64,000 nucleotides of DNA from Alviniconcha marisindica (taxonomy: Eukaryota; Mollusca; Gastropoda; Provannidae): assembly GCA_018857735.1 (NCBI GenBank), contig JABMCL010001559.1:184501-248500 (forward strand), written 5' to 3'. Shown in pieces: positions 1 through 13,200 of the stretch (positions within the stretch are counted from its first letter, which is position 1; every line of letters begins with the position of its first letter). The translations under genes and the position numbers were made by a program. The notes beneath the pieces are model-generated. The model saw only the letters and a list, made by a program, of their open reading frames with translations, searched no databases and was not told the DNA's origin.

Positions 1-851
1 CGAGGTGGACGTCCTGGGCTCCCATCCCTAATAAACCTACAGTTTCTGTGGACGTAAAGCAACACTTCAGCCAACTAGCGTGTGCAACTATTTCCCCACA
101 CCTGTACTCACAAGTGCAGTGGTGCCTACCGCTAGGGCAGCTGCACTCCAGCTTCAGGGATTTAAGTCACGGAGTTTGTCATGTCGTGAAGGTTGCTGTA
201 GCTGAAAGTAATTCTGTCTCGGAACTCTGAACACAATCAGCATTTTCTTTTAGCCCAGCTAGCGATTGCCCTGATGTAACTGCACTGGTTGACTGGGTGT
301 AAAGCACCGAGTTACTTACCTAGCTAGCGGTCTGGCTAGAGACAACAAGATGACATCATCAGTCGCCTCTGTCATGGGCCAAGGCCTTTAATGATGATGA
401 TAGCAATGAAATAGTACAGCTACTGTTGTTGCCTGATCTTCAGCCATGTCCAGTTTTGTGTTGCAGTTTGGTTCTACAGAAAAAATGACAAGAAAGAATC
501 ACTGTTTTCAATGAGTGTCTTCAATTTGTGTGAGCTTATTGCAAAAGTTAACCTTTCTGGTTTTGCTGCCCATGCAGACCTGACAGTGTTATCTTTTGAA
601 CTGGTTCCAAAACGATTTCCCCACTGGAAGGTGTGTTCTCCATTTGTTTTTAAAATGTAAGATGCATACACACACAGGCACACACAGGCATGCATGCACA
701 CACACACACACACATACGTGCAACATACACGTACATGTCTATGCATGTACACACCTGCATACCCACAGAAACATAGCATGCACACACGGTGATGCACAAA
801 AACTAACACACACACAAGTGTTACAGAATGTTATGATTTGCTTGTTCGCAG
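1..851. other. NUP155: Intron of NUP155 upstream of the first visible exon
   Basis: No coding exon is recognisable before 852, so the preceding NUP155 exon lies outside the window. The stretch holds a dispersed repeat at 1-70 that recurs near 42.0 kb, a retroposon-like tail at about 262-320 (core GTTGACTGGG) that recurs near 53.1, 58.3 and 59.9 kb, and an interrupted CA/TG microsatellite at about 664-810. The intron ends with the acceptor TTCGCAG at 851. Confidence 0.6.
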
Positions 852-964
852 CTGACCAGCAACTACAGCAGTGATGAGCTGGCACTCACACTGGAGTTGA
901 TCCGAGACCTGTCTGACTTTGTTGACTTCAACTCCAAGTTCGACACTGGCGCCCCCTCAGACCT
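852..964 (+). CDS. NUP155: NUP155 exon w1
   Basis: First visible exon, 113 nt, acceptor GCAG at 848-851 and donor GTGAGT at 965. It encodes [18 protein letters not shown]...DFNSKFDTG, matching the helical region of Nup155 just after the beta-propeller part. It ends two bases into a codon. The incoming phase is taken as 0 because that frame is open and matches the family. Confidence 0.85.
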
Positions 965-3900
965 GTGAGTGCACTTTCTTTGTGGTCGCAATTCGATTGA
1001 CCAGAGGAAAGCACTGCAGTAGCTGTTTTCCTTTAGAATCCAATTTTACTCAGGTCTATTTTGCTGCCATTGAAAACAGCTGATGACTGGCACTAAAGAC
1101 AAGGAATTGATTAGTGAATATTTTAGTGAGAGTGTTGACGTCAGATTGATTTTTTTTCTTTTTCTCCTTTTCTAGTGGCTGATAAAGTGATATTTTGAAG
1201 GTTTTCACGCTGCTATAGTGATCATGTTGTGGAGGATTGACTTTGCATGTAGTCGTGCTATGTCTTTGCTTTTAAAGTATAGTTAGTGTCCTACAATATT
1301 GTCATGAAGCATACTTCTTAATGTAGTGTATGACATGCAGTACAGTGTAAATAATCACATTGCTGGGCAACGCAGTGCAAATAGACATTGCACTGTAAGG
1401 ACAACACTACAAATAAATGTTGCATTGCAAACAACACTGTACAAATAAACATTGCACTGCAACACTACATTATAAATTGTTTGAATAAACTTACATTGCT
1501 GGACAGCAGGACAAATAAACACTGCATTGCAGTATAAACACAGTACATATAAACATTGCATTGCAGGACAACACTGTGTAAGTAAACATTGCATTGCAGT
1601 GTAACACACTACAAATAAACATTGCACTGCAAGACAACACACTACAGATAAATATGGCATTGCAGGACAACCCAGTGCAAATAAACACTGCACTGCTGGA
1701 CAACACGCTACAAATAAACAACACATTGCAGGACAAACCACAAATACTGCACTACAGGGCTACCCAGTACACATAAACATTGCGTTGCAGGACAATCTAG
1801 TACAAATAAACATTGTGTTGCAGGACAGCACACTACAAATAAACATTGCATTGCAGGACAACACACTACAAATAAACATTGCATTGCAGGACAACACACT
1901 ACAAATAAACATTGCACTGCAGGACAACCCCACTACAAATAAACATTGCCTTGCAGGACAACCCACTACAAATAAACATCGCATTGCAGGACAGCACGCT
2001 ACAAATAAACATTGCTTTGCAGGACAACCCACTACAAATAAACATAGCATTGCAGGACAGCACACTACAAATAAGCATTGCATTGCAGGACAACCCACTA
2101 CAAATAAACAACTTTTCTTGTGCAGTGTGTCCCCTGCCCACATCCCGTCACGGCTTCGCTTTGGGGACGGATCTTTGGACGAACACACCAGGAAGAAGCT
2201 GCAAGGTATGCTGGATCTGTCTGTGTAGCATCACTAAGCTGCTTGCAGGAAAAGATGAACAGTTGTACAAATAACATGCTGATTGAAAGGAATAATTTTA
2301 AGGGTGATGTGCTGATAAATGGAGAAAAGAAAACTTCACAAATGATACCAGCAGAGAAGATGAAAAGAAAAGTTTCATGAATAATTTTCTGTGTAACAAT
2401 GAAAAGGGGAATATTTGTTTTTTAATGTTATAAGCCAGTGACATGTATACATATAAAAAGGATAAAGGTTATCCACTGATAATAGATTGACTGATGTACA
2501 AAAACAGAAATATTGATGATACTCAAGGTTGTTGACAGGTAATACATTTGTTGACATGAAAATTGACAGGTTGTCGACAGTTGGTTTGTTCACAGAAAAT
2601 ACACTGCACTTGACATAGAAAGATGAACATGTTGTGGACAGTCAGTGAAATAGCAGAATGCCTAATGTGAATGGACAAATGTCCAGCAGTTTGTTCACCA
2701 CAGATAATAAATACACTGCACTTGACATACAAAGACGAACATGTCATGGACGGTTGGTGAAATAGCAGAATGCCTAATACGCGTGGACAGATCCCCAGTG
2801 GTTTGTTCACTGCACTTGACGTGCAAAGACGAACCTGTTGTGGACAGACGGTGAAATAACAATACCTAATGTGAGTGGACAAATCCCCAGCGGAGGCCCA
2901 GCGCGTGGAGAAGATCTCCCTGCAGCATGTGCAGGAGCTGCTGCACCGTGTGGAGGAGGTGCTGGGGCTGTGGAGGGTGCTGCTGGACCACCAGTTCCAC
3001 ACGCTCACCGCCGCCCTCTCCCAGGACCAGCAGAACCAGCTGCGCTCGCTCACCTTCAAGACCTTGGTCCTCAGCGGCACCGACGTAAGTTATTGACAGA
3101 TTCACTCGCTCACCGGTGAGACCTTGGTCCTCAGCAGCACCGACATAAGTTGTTGACAGATTCACTCGCTCACCTTTAAGACCTTGGTCCTCAGCGGCAC
3201 TGACGTAAGTTGTTGACAGATTCACTTGGTCACCTTTAAGACCTTGGTCCTTAGCGGCACCAATGTGAGTTGTTGACAGATTTTATTTGATCACCTTCAA
3301 AACCTTGGTCCTCAGTGGCACCAATGTAAGTTGTTGACAGATTCACTTGATCACCATCAAGACCTCAGTCCGTAGCAGCACAGACCTAAGTTGTTGACAG
3401 CAGCACCAGCATAAGTTGCTGACAGATTCATTTGTTCACCTTCAATACCTTGGTCCTCAGCAGCACTGATGTACGTTGCTGAGAGATTCATCTGATCACC
3501 TTCAAGACCTTAGTCCTCCGTGGCACAGACCTAAGTTGTTGACGGCAGCACCAACTTAAGTCGTTAACAGCAGCACCAATGTAAGTTGTTGAAAATGGCA
3601 TAAGCGTTAGTAGTTGACGGGTTCACTTGAACACCTTGAAGACCTTAGTCCTCAGCAGCAGTGACATGAGTTGTTGACAGCTTTACTCTTCTTCAAGGCT
3701 TCAGTCCTCAAGAGGCAGAGGCATCTGTTGACAGTTACTCACCTTCAAGACCTTAGTCATCAGCAACACAGTTGTAGGTTGTTGACAGCTTCACTTACTC
3801 ACTTTCAGGGCCTTAGTCCTCCACAGTGATACACATTGTTGACAGCTTCACTCGCTCACCTTCAACTCCTTAGTCCGCAGAGGCAGAGACATCAGTTGAC

Positions 3901-6900
3901 AGTTACTCACCTTCATGACCTTAGTCATCAGCAACACAGATACAAGTTGTTGATAGCTTCACTCACTCATCTCCAACTCCTTAGTCCCCCTCAGCGCACA
4001 GACTTAAGTTATTGACAGCTTCACTCGTTCACCGTCAACTTCTAAGTCCTCAGTGTGCAGATGTAAGTTGTTGATAGCTTCACTCGCTCACCTCCAACTC
4101 CTTAGTCCTCCTCAGCACAAAGACGTAAGTTGTTGACAGCTTTGCTTGCTTACCTTCAAGACCTTAGTCTTCTTCAGTGCACAGACGTAAGTTGTTGACT
4201 GCTTCGCTCACTCACCTTCAGCTTCTTAGTCCTCAGTGCACAGACGTAAGTTGTTGACAGCTTCACTTGCTCACCTTCAAGGCCTTAGTCCTCAGTGCAC
4301 AGACGTAAGTTGTTGACAGCTTCACTTGCTCACCTTCAAGGCCTTAGTCCTCAGGGCACAGACGTAAGTTGTTGACAGCTTCACTCACTCACCGTCAACT
4401 CCTTAGTCCTCAGCACACAGACATAAGTTGTTGATGACTTCACTCGCTCACCATCAAGTCCTTAGTCCTCAGCACACAGACATAAGTTGTTGATGACTTC
4501 ACTTGCTCACCTTCAAGGTCTTAGTCCTCCTCAGCAGTGACATAAGTTGACAGCTTCACTCACTCACCTCCAAGACATTGACAGCTTCAGTTATGCACCT
4601 TCATGCCCTTAGTCCTTAGAAGCAGTGAAGGAAGTTGTCCATAGCTTTGCTCGCTCATCATCAAGACTTGAGCTGTCATTGGCAAAGACCTAAGTTGACA
4701 GTAGGCAGAGTCACCAGCTTTACTCTCTGACATTCAGAAAGTAGACAAAAATATAGCCCTACCCCACCCACCCCCACCACCCTCCCTCCTCCACCTCCCA
4801 CAGTTGCCTCCTTTGCACCTTGTCTTGTATTTGCACTCTTCCCAGCTGGGTCAGCAGTGCGCTGATGTGTCCTTTTCTCTCAGGTGTGCACAACTCTCAT
4901 CACCTGCCTGATTGGTCGTTACCTGGACGACAACGCCACAGTGGACGCCATCAGTGGCAGACTGCGGGAGGTTTGTCCCTCGCTCTACAGCACTGATGAT
5001 GCCACATGCTCCAAGGTACACTCAGTGTGTGTGTGTGTTTATGTGTAAGAGAGTGTGTGTGTGTGCATCCATGTGTGTGTTACAAATGTTTTATGTGTGT
5101 GGTAGCTGTATTAAGTGTTGTTCTGTCAGCATAAAAGCTTGTGTTCAAGCATAAAAGCTTAACCCCAGTCTTAATAAAGGAATGAATGATCATTTATAAT
5201 GCGCATAATTTTTTTAGAAAAAAAAACACGTCCACAGAAGAATATGAGAGTTCACAGTGCAAGGGTTGGGGAGAAGAAAGCATACAGTTCCACACCCACA
5301 CACTGTAAGAAGCACAGCGGGTTAAGCATGCACACATATGCACACCCACATACATGCATAAATATGGACATACACAACCACACCCAAGTTACGCATTTGC
5401 ACACACACACAACCACACCCAGGTTACGCACTTGCACACACAAAACACCCACGTAACTGCGCATGCACATAACCATGCACACTCAGTAAAGACAGGTGTG
5501 ATGAGTGCACTGTTTCTGTGGTATGTCTTCAGGCGGACGAGCTGCTGCAGATGGCACGGGTCACTCAGGACCCCACAGAGCAGCGCAGGCAGCTGCAGGA
5601 AGCATTGCGGGTCAGTGTGGATAAGTGAAGTGTTGGAGAGAGAGAAAATCATGATGCGATGGAACAGCGGGTGAAGAGTACCACACATTTAATCAGTGTA
5701 CTGTCCTATGGGTTATGTTTGTACATCTCTGACTTTGGTGTGCGTGAGAATTTTTAAATATGTATTGATTTATGATCATGTTTGTTCATGTGCGCAGTTG
5801 ACAGGATGTTCCAATCCAGTTTTCAAGTCTAGTTTCTATGGTTACAGCTGTTGAAATTGAAGTCACCCCTCATGCTGATTGTTGCTATGGTTACAGCTGT
5901 CAAAGTCGGTAAACTCCACCCCTTAAGCTGAATGATGCATCACTGTCCTGTTGCTATTGTTACAGCTGTTGAAGTCAATGACCCCTGCCCCCACAGCTGC
6001 AGCATGAAATAATGTCCTGTTGGCTGTGGTTGCCACTGTTGAAGTCATTCAACTCATCCTCTTCCCTCTCCCCCAAGCTGAGATATGAACCACTGTATTG
6101 TTGCTATGGTTACAGCTGTTGAAGTCTGTGAACTCACCCCTCAAGCTGGGCGTGGTGTGTAATCGACTGGCAGCAGTGGGTCACTACACAGGCATCGTGG
6201 AGCTTTGTCTGTCCGAAGCCAGGAAGTGTGACCCCCATGACCTGGCCCACCATTTCTACTCACAAGGGGAACAGCCAGAGGACACACAGGGCATGCAGGC
6301 CTACATCACCAGGTAGCGTTTCTTCTTTTGGTCTGTGTTTGATGACCTGCCCCACCATTTCTACTCACAAGGGGAACAGCCAGAGGACACACAGGGCATG
6401 CAGGCCTACATCACCAGGTAGCGTTTCTTCTTTTGGTCTGTGTTTGATGACCTGCCCCACCATTTCTACTCACAAGGGGAACAGCCAGAGGACACACAGG
6501 GCATGCAGGCCTACATCACCAGGTAGCGTTTCTTCTTTGGTCTGTGTTTGATGACCTGCCCCACCCTTTCTACTCACAGGAAGGAACAGTCGGAGAACAC
6601 TCGGGGCATGTGGGGCCAACATCACCAGGTAGTTTCTTCTTTGTTTTGTGTTTGGTGACCTGCCCCTTCATTTCTACTCATAGTAAGAACAGCCAGAGAA
6701 CACGTTTGACATGCAGGCCATCACCAGGAAGAGTTTCTTTGTTCTGTGTTTGCTGATAAATCTATGCAGGTTGAGCAGTTCTGTACCACATAAAAGAACT
6801 TGCCTTCTCAAAAGATGTTTTGTCCAAAATGATCAGCCTTTCTCCAGCAGGTAAAGGAAATGAGAATAAAAACTTGGAAAATGAGGAATTTGTCTTAAAA

Positions 6901-9900
6901 CTGCTCCACTGATTTTATTTTCAATCTGGAATCCTGATGTGTCAGTAACAGTCGGCAAGGTCAACTGTAGAAAACACCAAGTGTCACAGCTGGCCCAGAT
7001 GTGGCCTCTCTTGAGCTCATGTCTCAGGTGATATTCACAGAACTTTTGTGCCCAGGTGCAGTGAGCAAGCTATGACACTTGTTATGTACACCTAGTCCTG
7101 TTATCCAAACTAAAGTTTCTGATACTTTATATTAAATCAAGGTAGCATTTTAAAACAAAATCCTCTGTTCTGAGCTCTTGTACCTGTTAGCTAGCTCCTT
7201 TAGCAAGACGAGTAGAAAAGCTGAATGGAAAGTGCATGGCATGCTGTGTGCTGGCAGGATGGAGTGCTACAAGTGTGTGATGGAGATGCTGGAGTACCTG
7301 TGGAACGCAGCCACTGCCCAGCCGCAGTCTCCCAGCATGCCCAAGACGCCGGGGCCCCCGCCCCCCACACACGACCCCAGCCACATGCCCGTGGAGCAGG
7401 CTGAGTACCATGTCAGTGGAGTCGTTTTCTGACTAAGTCAGGATTCCTATGGCCTTTGCAAGTTTTCAGAAACTGATCTGCCAGTTTTGAACTTTAAAAA
7501 TGTCAACTGATGTCTTTTCAAAGTTTGTGAATTTTGACTTTGCCTGCCAGACTGGCAAGCCATGAAATCTGCTGTTTATGTTGTTGTTTTTCTCTCTCTC
7601 TTTTTTCATAATTCAGATAGAAGGAGTTTTACAGCTGGTGTAAAATCCAAGTAACTTCCTCTGATGGTTTAGAAAGAGAAAGTGTTAAAAATGTGTTTTT
7701 AAATTCTTTTAATCCATTGAAAATGTTCCAAGGTTTCTGAAGTAGTAAGTATATAGCTCATGTGCAAACTCCATTTGGACTCTTTGGTTGATGTTTCAGA
7801 AAGAGGAGGTGCTTCAGTTGGCCTTAAAATCCAATGACATGCTGTTCCACTCGGCACTGTATGACTGGTTGTTCAGCACCAACAGATCAGACAAACTATT
7901 GGAGGTGAGTGTCGCTGATGACAGTGGTGTCCATTTCTATAGGGCAGATGATGGTGACAATGTCCATTTCTGTAGGGCAAATGACAGTGATGTTGTCCTT
8001 TTCTGTAGGGCAGATGATGATGATGTCCATTTCTGTAGGACAGATGATAATGATAATGTCCATTTCTGTAGGGCAGATGATAATGCTAATGTCCATTTCT
8101 GTAGGGTGGATAATAATGATAATGTCCATTTCTGTAGGGCAGATGGTGATAATGTCCATTTCTGTAGAGCAGATATGACATGATGAAAACAATGTTATCC
8201 ATTTCTGTAGGGCATGCAGGTACAAAAACTTATGTATATATTGACATTTACAACAACAACAAAAAAGCACATCTGCCATTAAATCCATTTATTTTCTTTC
8301 GCTTCACAACAAACAAAACCAAAAACTCTTTTCATGTTTGTGGAGAATACTTCCTCAGTGTTGAAGTTTAGAAACTTTAGCCCACTGCTCTGTTTATTCA
8401 GTGTGCTACTGTTTGTGTATATTTAAAGTACTCCATAGTAAATTGCATGTTTGTGCTGTCAGGTGGGAACGCCATACCTGGAGACGTACCTGCAGCGTCG
8501 GGCCAGTCAGTCCGAAGACAAGGTGGCAGCGCTTGACATGCTATGGAAACACTACGAGAAAAACAACAACTTCACTGCTGCCGCCCGCATTCTGTCACAG
8601 CTCTCCCAGCGGCATGGGTCAGTAATCTTCAGCTGGTCATTCTCCTTTCTCTGTGGATTCACGGGTCACAGTGGCCTGGGTCATTTTGTTGTTGATTGAC
8701 AGCAGCGTGGGTATGGGGACAGTGGTGTGGGTCAGGGAATGCACTGCTGATCATTTTCCCATTTCTTGTTGATTGACAGCGGCGTGGGTCAGGGAACACA
8801 TTTCTGGCTATTCCCCTTTTCTTGGGGGTTGATTGGGGGGAAAAAGCGATGTGGGTCAGAGGAAAAGGGGCCCCCGGGCGGGTTTTCAGGGAACACAGGG
8901 AACCCCTGCTGGCCATTCCCCTTTTCTTGTTGACAGTGGCGTGGGTCAAGGGACAGTAGCATGAGTCAGTAAACTAACTGCTGGTCATCCTCTTTTTCTG
9001 GTTGATTCATGCATCACAGCCCAGGCAGCAACATAGTGTGTGTGTGTGTGTGTGGGGTGTGTGTGACATACTAGTGTTGTTATTATGTATAATTCTGTAT
9101 TATTTTAAGGGCATGTATGAGTGTGTTTCTGTGTTAGTTTTATATTTTGTATTATTGTGTTACTGTTTTAGTATTGCATCATGTGAGGCACTTATAATGT
9201 ATATGGACTTCTGCTATACAAATACCATTTTGCCAGATTAATTGATACACCTGCCATGTATACTTTTACTCCACTGTGTCAGCTTTGACAACAGCCATCT
9301 GGCAGGATGCACAGCATATCTGGCACCGTTTTAAATAACTCTGCGACTTGCACTTCTGACCTCAGTGCCACGCTGTTGGTTTTCAGCACGGACCTGCCCC
9401 TGACACAGCGTATAGAGTACCTGTCACGGGCAATCATGTGTGCCAAATCAGCCACATCCCTGGGTGGCTCAACGGCCAGCGGAGAGTTCCTTCACGAGCT
9501 GGAGGAGAAGATGGAGGTAGGAGTTCCAGGCAACATCCTCTGAAAGAAGGGGGTGGGGGGGGGGTCACAGTATTTGTAATGAAATCTGCCATTTGGATTT
9601 GGTAAATACTAAACTTCTGTTGTTATTTTTGGAGTTTTGTTGTGATTGTTGTTTGGAGATTAAAAGAAATTCACCAAATTGTAAGCCCTGTAGACGGAAA
9701 TGAAAACCCTACCTGGTCAAGCCCTTTATTTGGAAATGGGGAAAACCCCGGTTCAGTGAGACTGCTGTGAGGATGAAGAGGTGGAGGGGCATTAAGGCAG
9801 GGTCTGCTGATGCTCACAGGATGCTTGACAATAGGGATGAGTCACAGCGTGATGGGGGATTGACAGGGTTGCGCCCACTGAGAAGGGTGGTGAGACTGCT

Positions 9901-10241
9901 GCGAGGATGAAGAGGTGGATGGGTATTAAGGTGGGGTCTGCTGATCGCCAGGTGGCCAGACTGCAGCTGCAGGTGCAGAACGCCCTGCAGCGAGTGGCCG
10001 AGACCATGCCCAGCAGCAGCAGCGTGCAGGCGGAGATCCGGGATGCCCAGCAGCAGCTTCAGGCAGACCTTCTGGACATCACCACTGTGAGTCGGGTTCC
10101 ACCGAGAATATGTGAATGACGGTCTCATTCCCTGTCACATTAAATGACATCCCCTTGCCACCCTACACACACACATGCACACACAAACGCACGCACACAT
10201 GCACACACAAACGCACGCACACATGCATGCACACACACACG

Positions 10242-10288
<47 letters not shown>

Positions 10289-13200
10289 CCTCAGAAAAGT
10301 TCAAATGACAGCAAATGAGAAAACAAGGCTCCTTGCCAAGCTGAAGCTTTTATTTTGTGTGCAACACATCTTTAATTACTGGGCATATTTTAACATCTTT
10401 TATTATTGGGCCTCATATAACATCTTTAATTATTGGGCATATTATATAATTATTGGGCATATTGTAACATCTTTAATGAGTGGGCATGTTATAAAAAATA
10501 ATTATTGGGTGTACAGTTATACAAATTATAAGTATTGGGCATATTATACATCTTTAATTATTGGGCATATTATAAGAAAGTTTGGATGAGAAATAGCAGC
10601 CTTGGTGGTCTAGATTAGTGCAGTTTTGATGGTCATGATCATACAGAATTTGATATAGTTCTGGTGAAAAGTGCGGTCTGGGTTATTGCATGGTTTCAGG
10701 ACCCAAGTCCCACTACTTGAAATTTGTCTTATGTTCAGATATCACAACCATAATATATCTCTCCTCATCTTGCTCCTCTCCATTGGCTGCCTATTTGACA
10801 AATACAGTACAAACTTGCTTCTCTGTGCTGCAACTGTCTCAAGTCAACTGCTCCTGTTTACTTGACTGAACTGAAGTGACAAACCAGCCTGCCAGCTACG
10901 CTCTTCTTCTGATACTTCCATTGTTTGTCTTCCCTCTGTGTGCACGAACTAGTTTGGTCAGAGATTTTTTCTTTTGTTGCACCGTTTGTCTTGAATAGTC
11001 TCCCTTGCAAAGTTAGATCATCAAACAGACTTGCATCTTTCAAATAATCTGTGAAATCTCACCTCTTTGAGCTGTCCTATTCTGTGTGTGTGTGTGTGTG
11101 TGTTCAGGAAAGTTTGTTTTGACCATCTTTAGGTTCTTTGCTTTGTAATGGGCTATGTGCTACAATCTCAAAAAATAGCCCATAAAAGAATACATTATTG
11201 TTATTATTATTGAGGGAGGGTAACATTGTCCTTTCTTGCATAGCCAGAACAGTGCAGTTGACTGGAACTGTTGCTTGTATTATTCAGTTGTACGAGGAGT
11301 TTGCGGACCGCTTTGATCTGTGGGAGTGCAAACTGGCCATCGTGTACTGTGCCGGTCTGTACGACAGCGCCCTCATCGAGAACCTCTGGCAGAACATCAT
11401 CAACAAAGGTGACTGCCGTGCTTGTGTCAGGTCTCTTTGAGTGCCAGTGCAGGTTTATCTGTGATGATAATTTGCATTTGTGATCATTTGTGATGATCAT
11501 TTGTGTGTTTCTTCTGTCAGACATTTGAATGGCATGGGCCATCCTGGTCTTTCTCATTTGAGAGGAGGGCGTCCTTTTGTCAGTCATCAGGAACTGATTG
11601 CAAGTGTCAGTTTACAGCCTGCTTTTCCAGCCACCACCAAAATTGTTAGCTAACTGACAGATTTTCATTGGTGCTCAAATGGCAATACATTTTTTAACAC
11701 AGCTGAATTTTTTATTTTTTTAATTATTATTGCCGTTCACATTGGTTATGCCAGCACAAACTTTCTTTCTTTTTTAACCAGGGGTGGACATGTCTTTTGT
11801 TTGCATTGATAATAGGTTGACTCCACAGTCTTAGTACCCAGACATTTTACAAATTTTGTTGAGGGCACTGACAGCACAAGACCTAGGTGGTGATTTTGGT
11901 AGACAGCTGCTCAGAGATAAGAAATGCCCCTTTAATAGAGTAACCAGTTATGGCTGAATTTGGAGCATGGGTGCCGGAAAGTGAGGCATGGAGTGTGCAT
12001 CAGTTTATGCAATGATTGTGTTCATAATCATAATTAAAGTCTTTAAAACAGACCAGAAACCGAAGTGAGGCAGGTGCTGTTCCTTGTTTGTTTTTCAGAA
12101 CTGAGATCTGTTTAAAAGACATACCAAACAGTGAAGTGAGGAGCTCAGTTTTGTTTTTCAGAGCTGTGACCTGGTTAAGAGACAGACCAGAAAGTGAATT
12201 GAGGAGCTCTGCTGTGTTTTTCAGAGCTGTGACCTATTTAGAGAGACAGACCAGTTTTTTTTTTAGAGCTGTGACTTGGTTAAGAGACAGGCCAGAAAGT
12301 GAAGTAAAGAGCTCTGCTGTGTTTTTTCAGAGCTGTGACCTGTTTAAAAGAGAGACCAGAAAGTGAAGTGAGAAACTTTGCTGTGTTTTTCAGAGCTGTG
12401 AACTGTTTGAAAGACAAACCAGAAAGTGAAGTGAGGAGCTCTGCTGTGTTTTTCAGGACTGTGACCTGCTTTAAGAGACAGACCAGAAAGTGAAATGATG
12501 GGCTCTGGTGTGTGTTTCAGAACTGTCCGTGTTGGACAGCATCCATGTAGGGGACCAGCTTACTAGTGTCAGCGAGCGGCTCATCGCCATCATGAAGAAC
12601 TATGTGTCTGCAGAGCGATACTTCCCAGTTGGTAAGCCTTTTGGGTGTAGAAAGATGAACTTGCTAAGCAGCATTACCAGGCAGTGTGTTGAAACAGCAC
12701 AGGATGTTTGTCACACGTTGGCAGTGGTGAAGACCTTTTGCCCTCTCAGTCCTTCAAATCCCAATTTTAAAGGGGTTAATCAGAGCTTTTCTGTTACGGA
12801 CTGATGGCATATTGAGTTAGTATAATAATTGAGTATAATGTTGAGTTAATATATAATTTAACAACCTGTCAGTCGTACAGGGTCATCACAGGATGAATTA
12901 GTTTGATTGATGACATGATTTTGTAGCATTATTTTACACATTACCATGTTCAGCATCACATGTGGGGAGGGGGTGGGGTGGGGGGGACATGACTGCTCAT
13001 GGAAATTCTAGTCTTTGACTTTGCTGCGTGAATTGTCCCCAAGTTTCCCTTGAAAAGGGTGCTGGCCCTTGACAATCAGTGCAGCCTCCTGGACACCTCC
13101 CACCCCACCCCGGCTTGCTGGTGCAGGTGTCTGACCTGTTTGCAGTGTGACTGTCGAACGTGGTTTGTGTGCAGCCTTCATCCTTCGCCACCTGGAGCAG

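Noticed and set aside
1370..2110. CRISPR-like regular repeats
   Set aside because: There are no unique spacers between units. It is a head-to-tail minisatellite in an animal intron.
6228..6551. 107-codon ORF with three identical repeats, suggesting a repeated protein domain
   Set aside because: It is in a different frame from NUP155 exon w6. In the true frame a TAG follows the donor at once, so the copies are intronic.
7896..8288. 130-131-codon ORFs on both strands next to NUP155 exon w8
   Set aside because: Repeat translations. The frame of the exon is not supported past the donor by family similarity.
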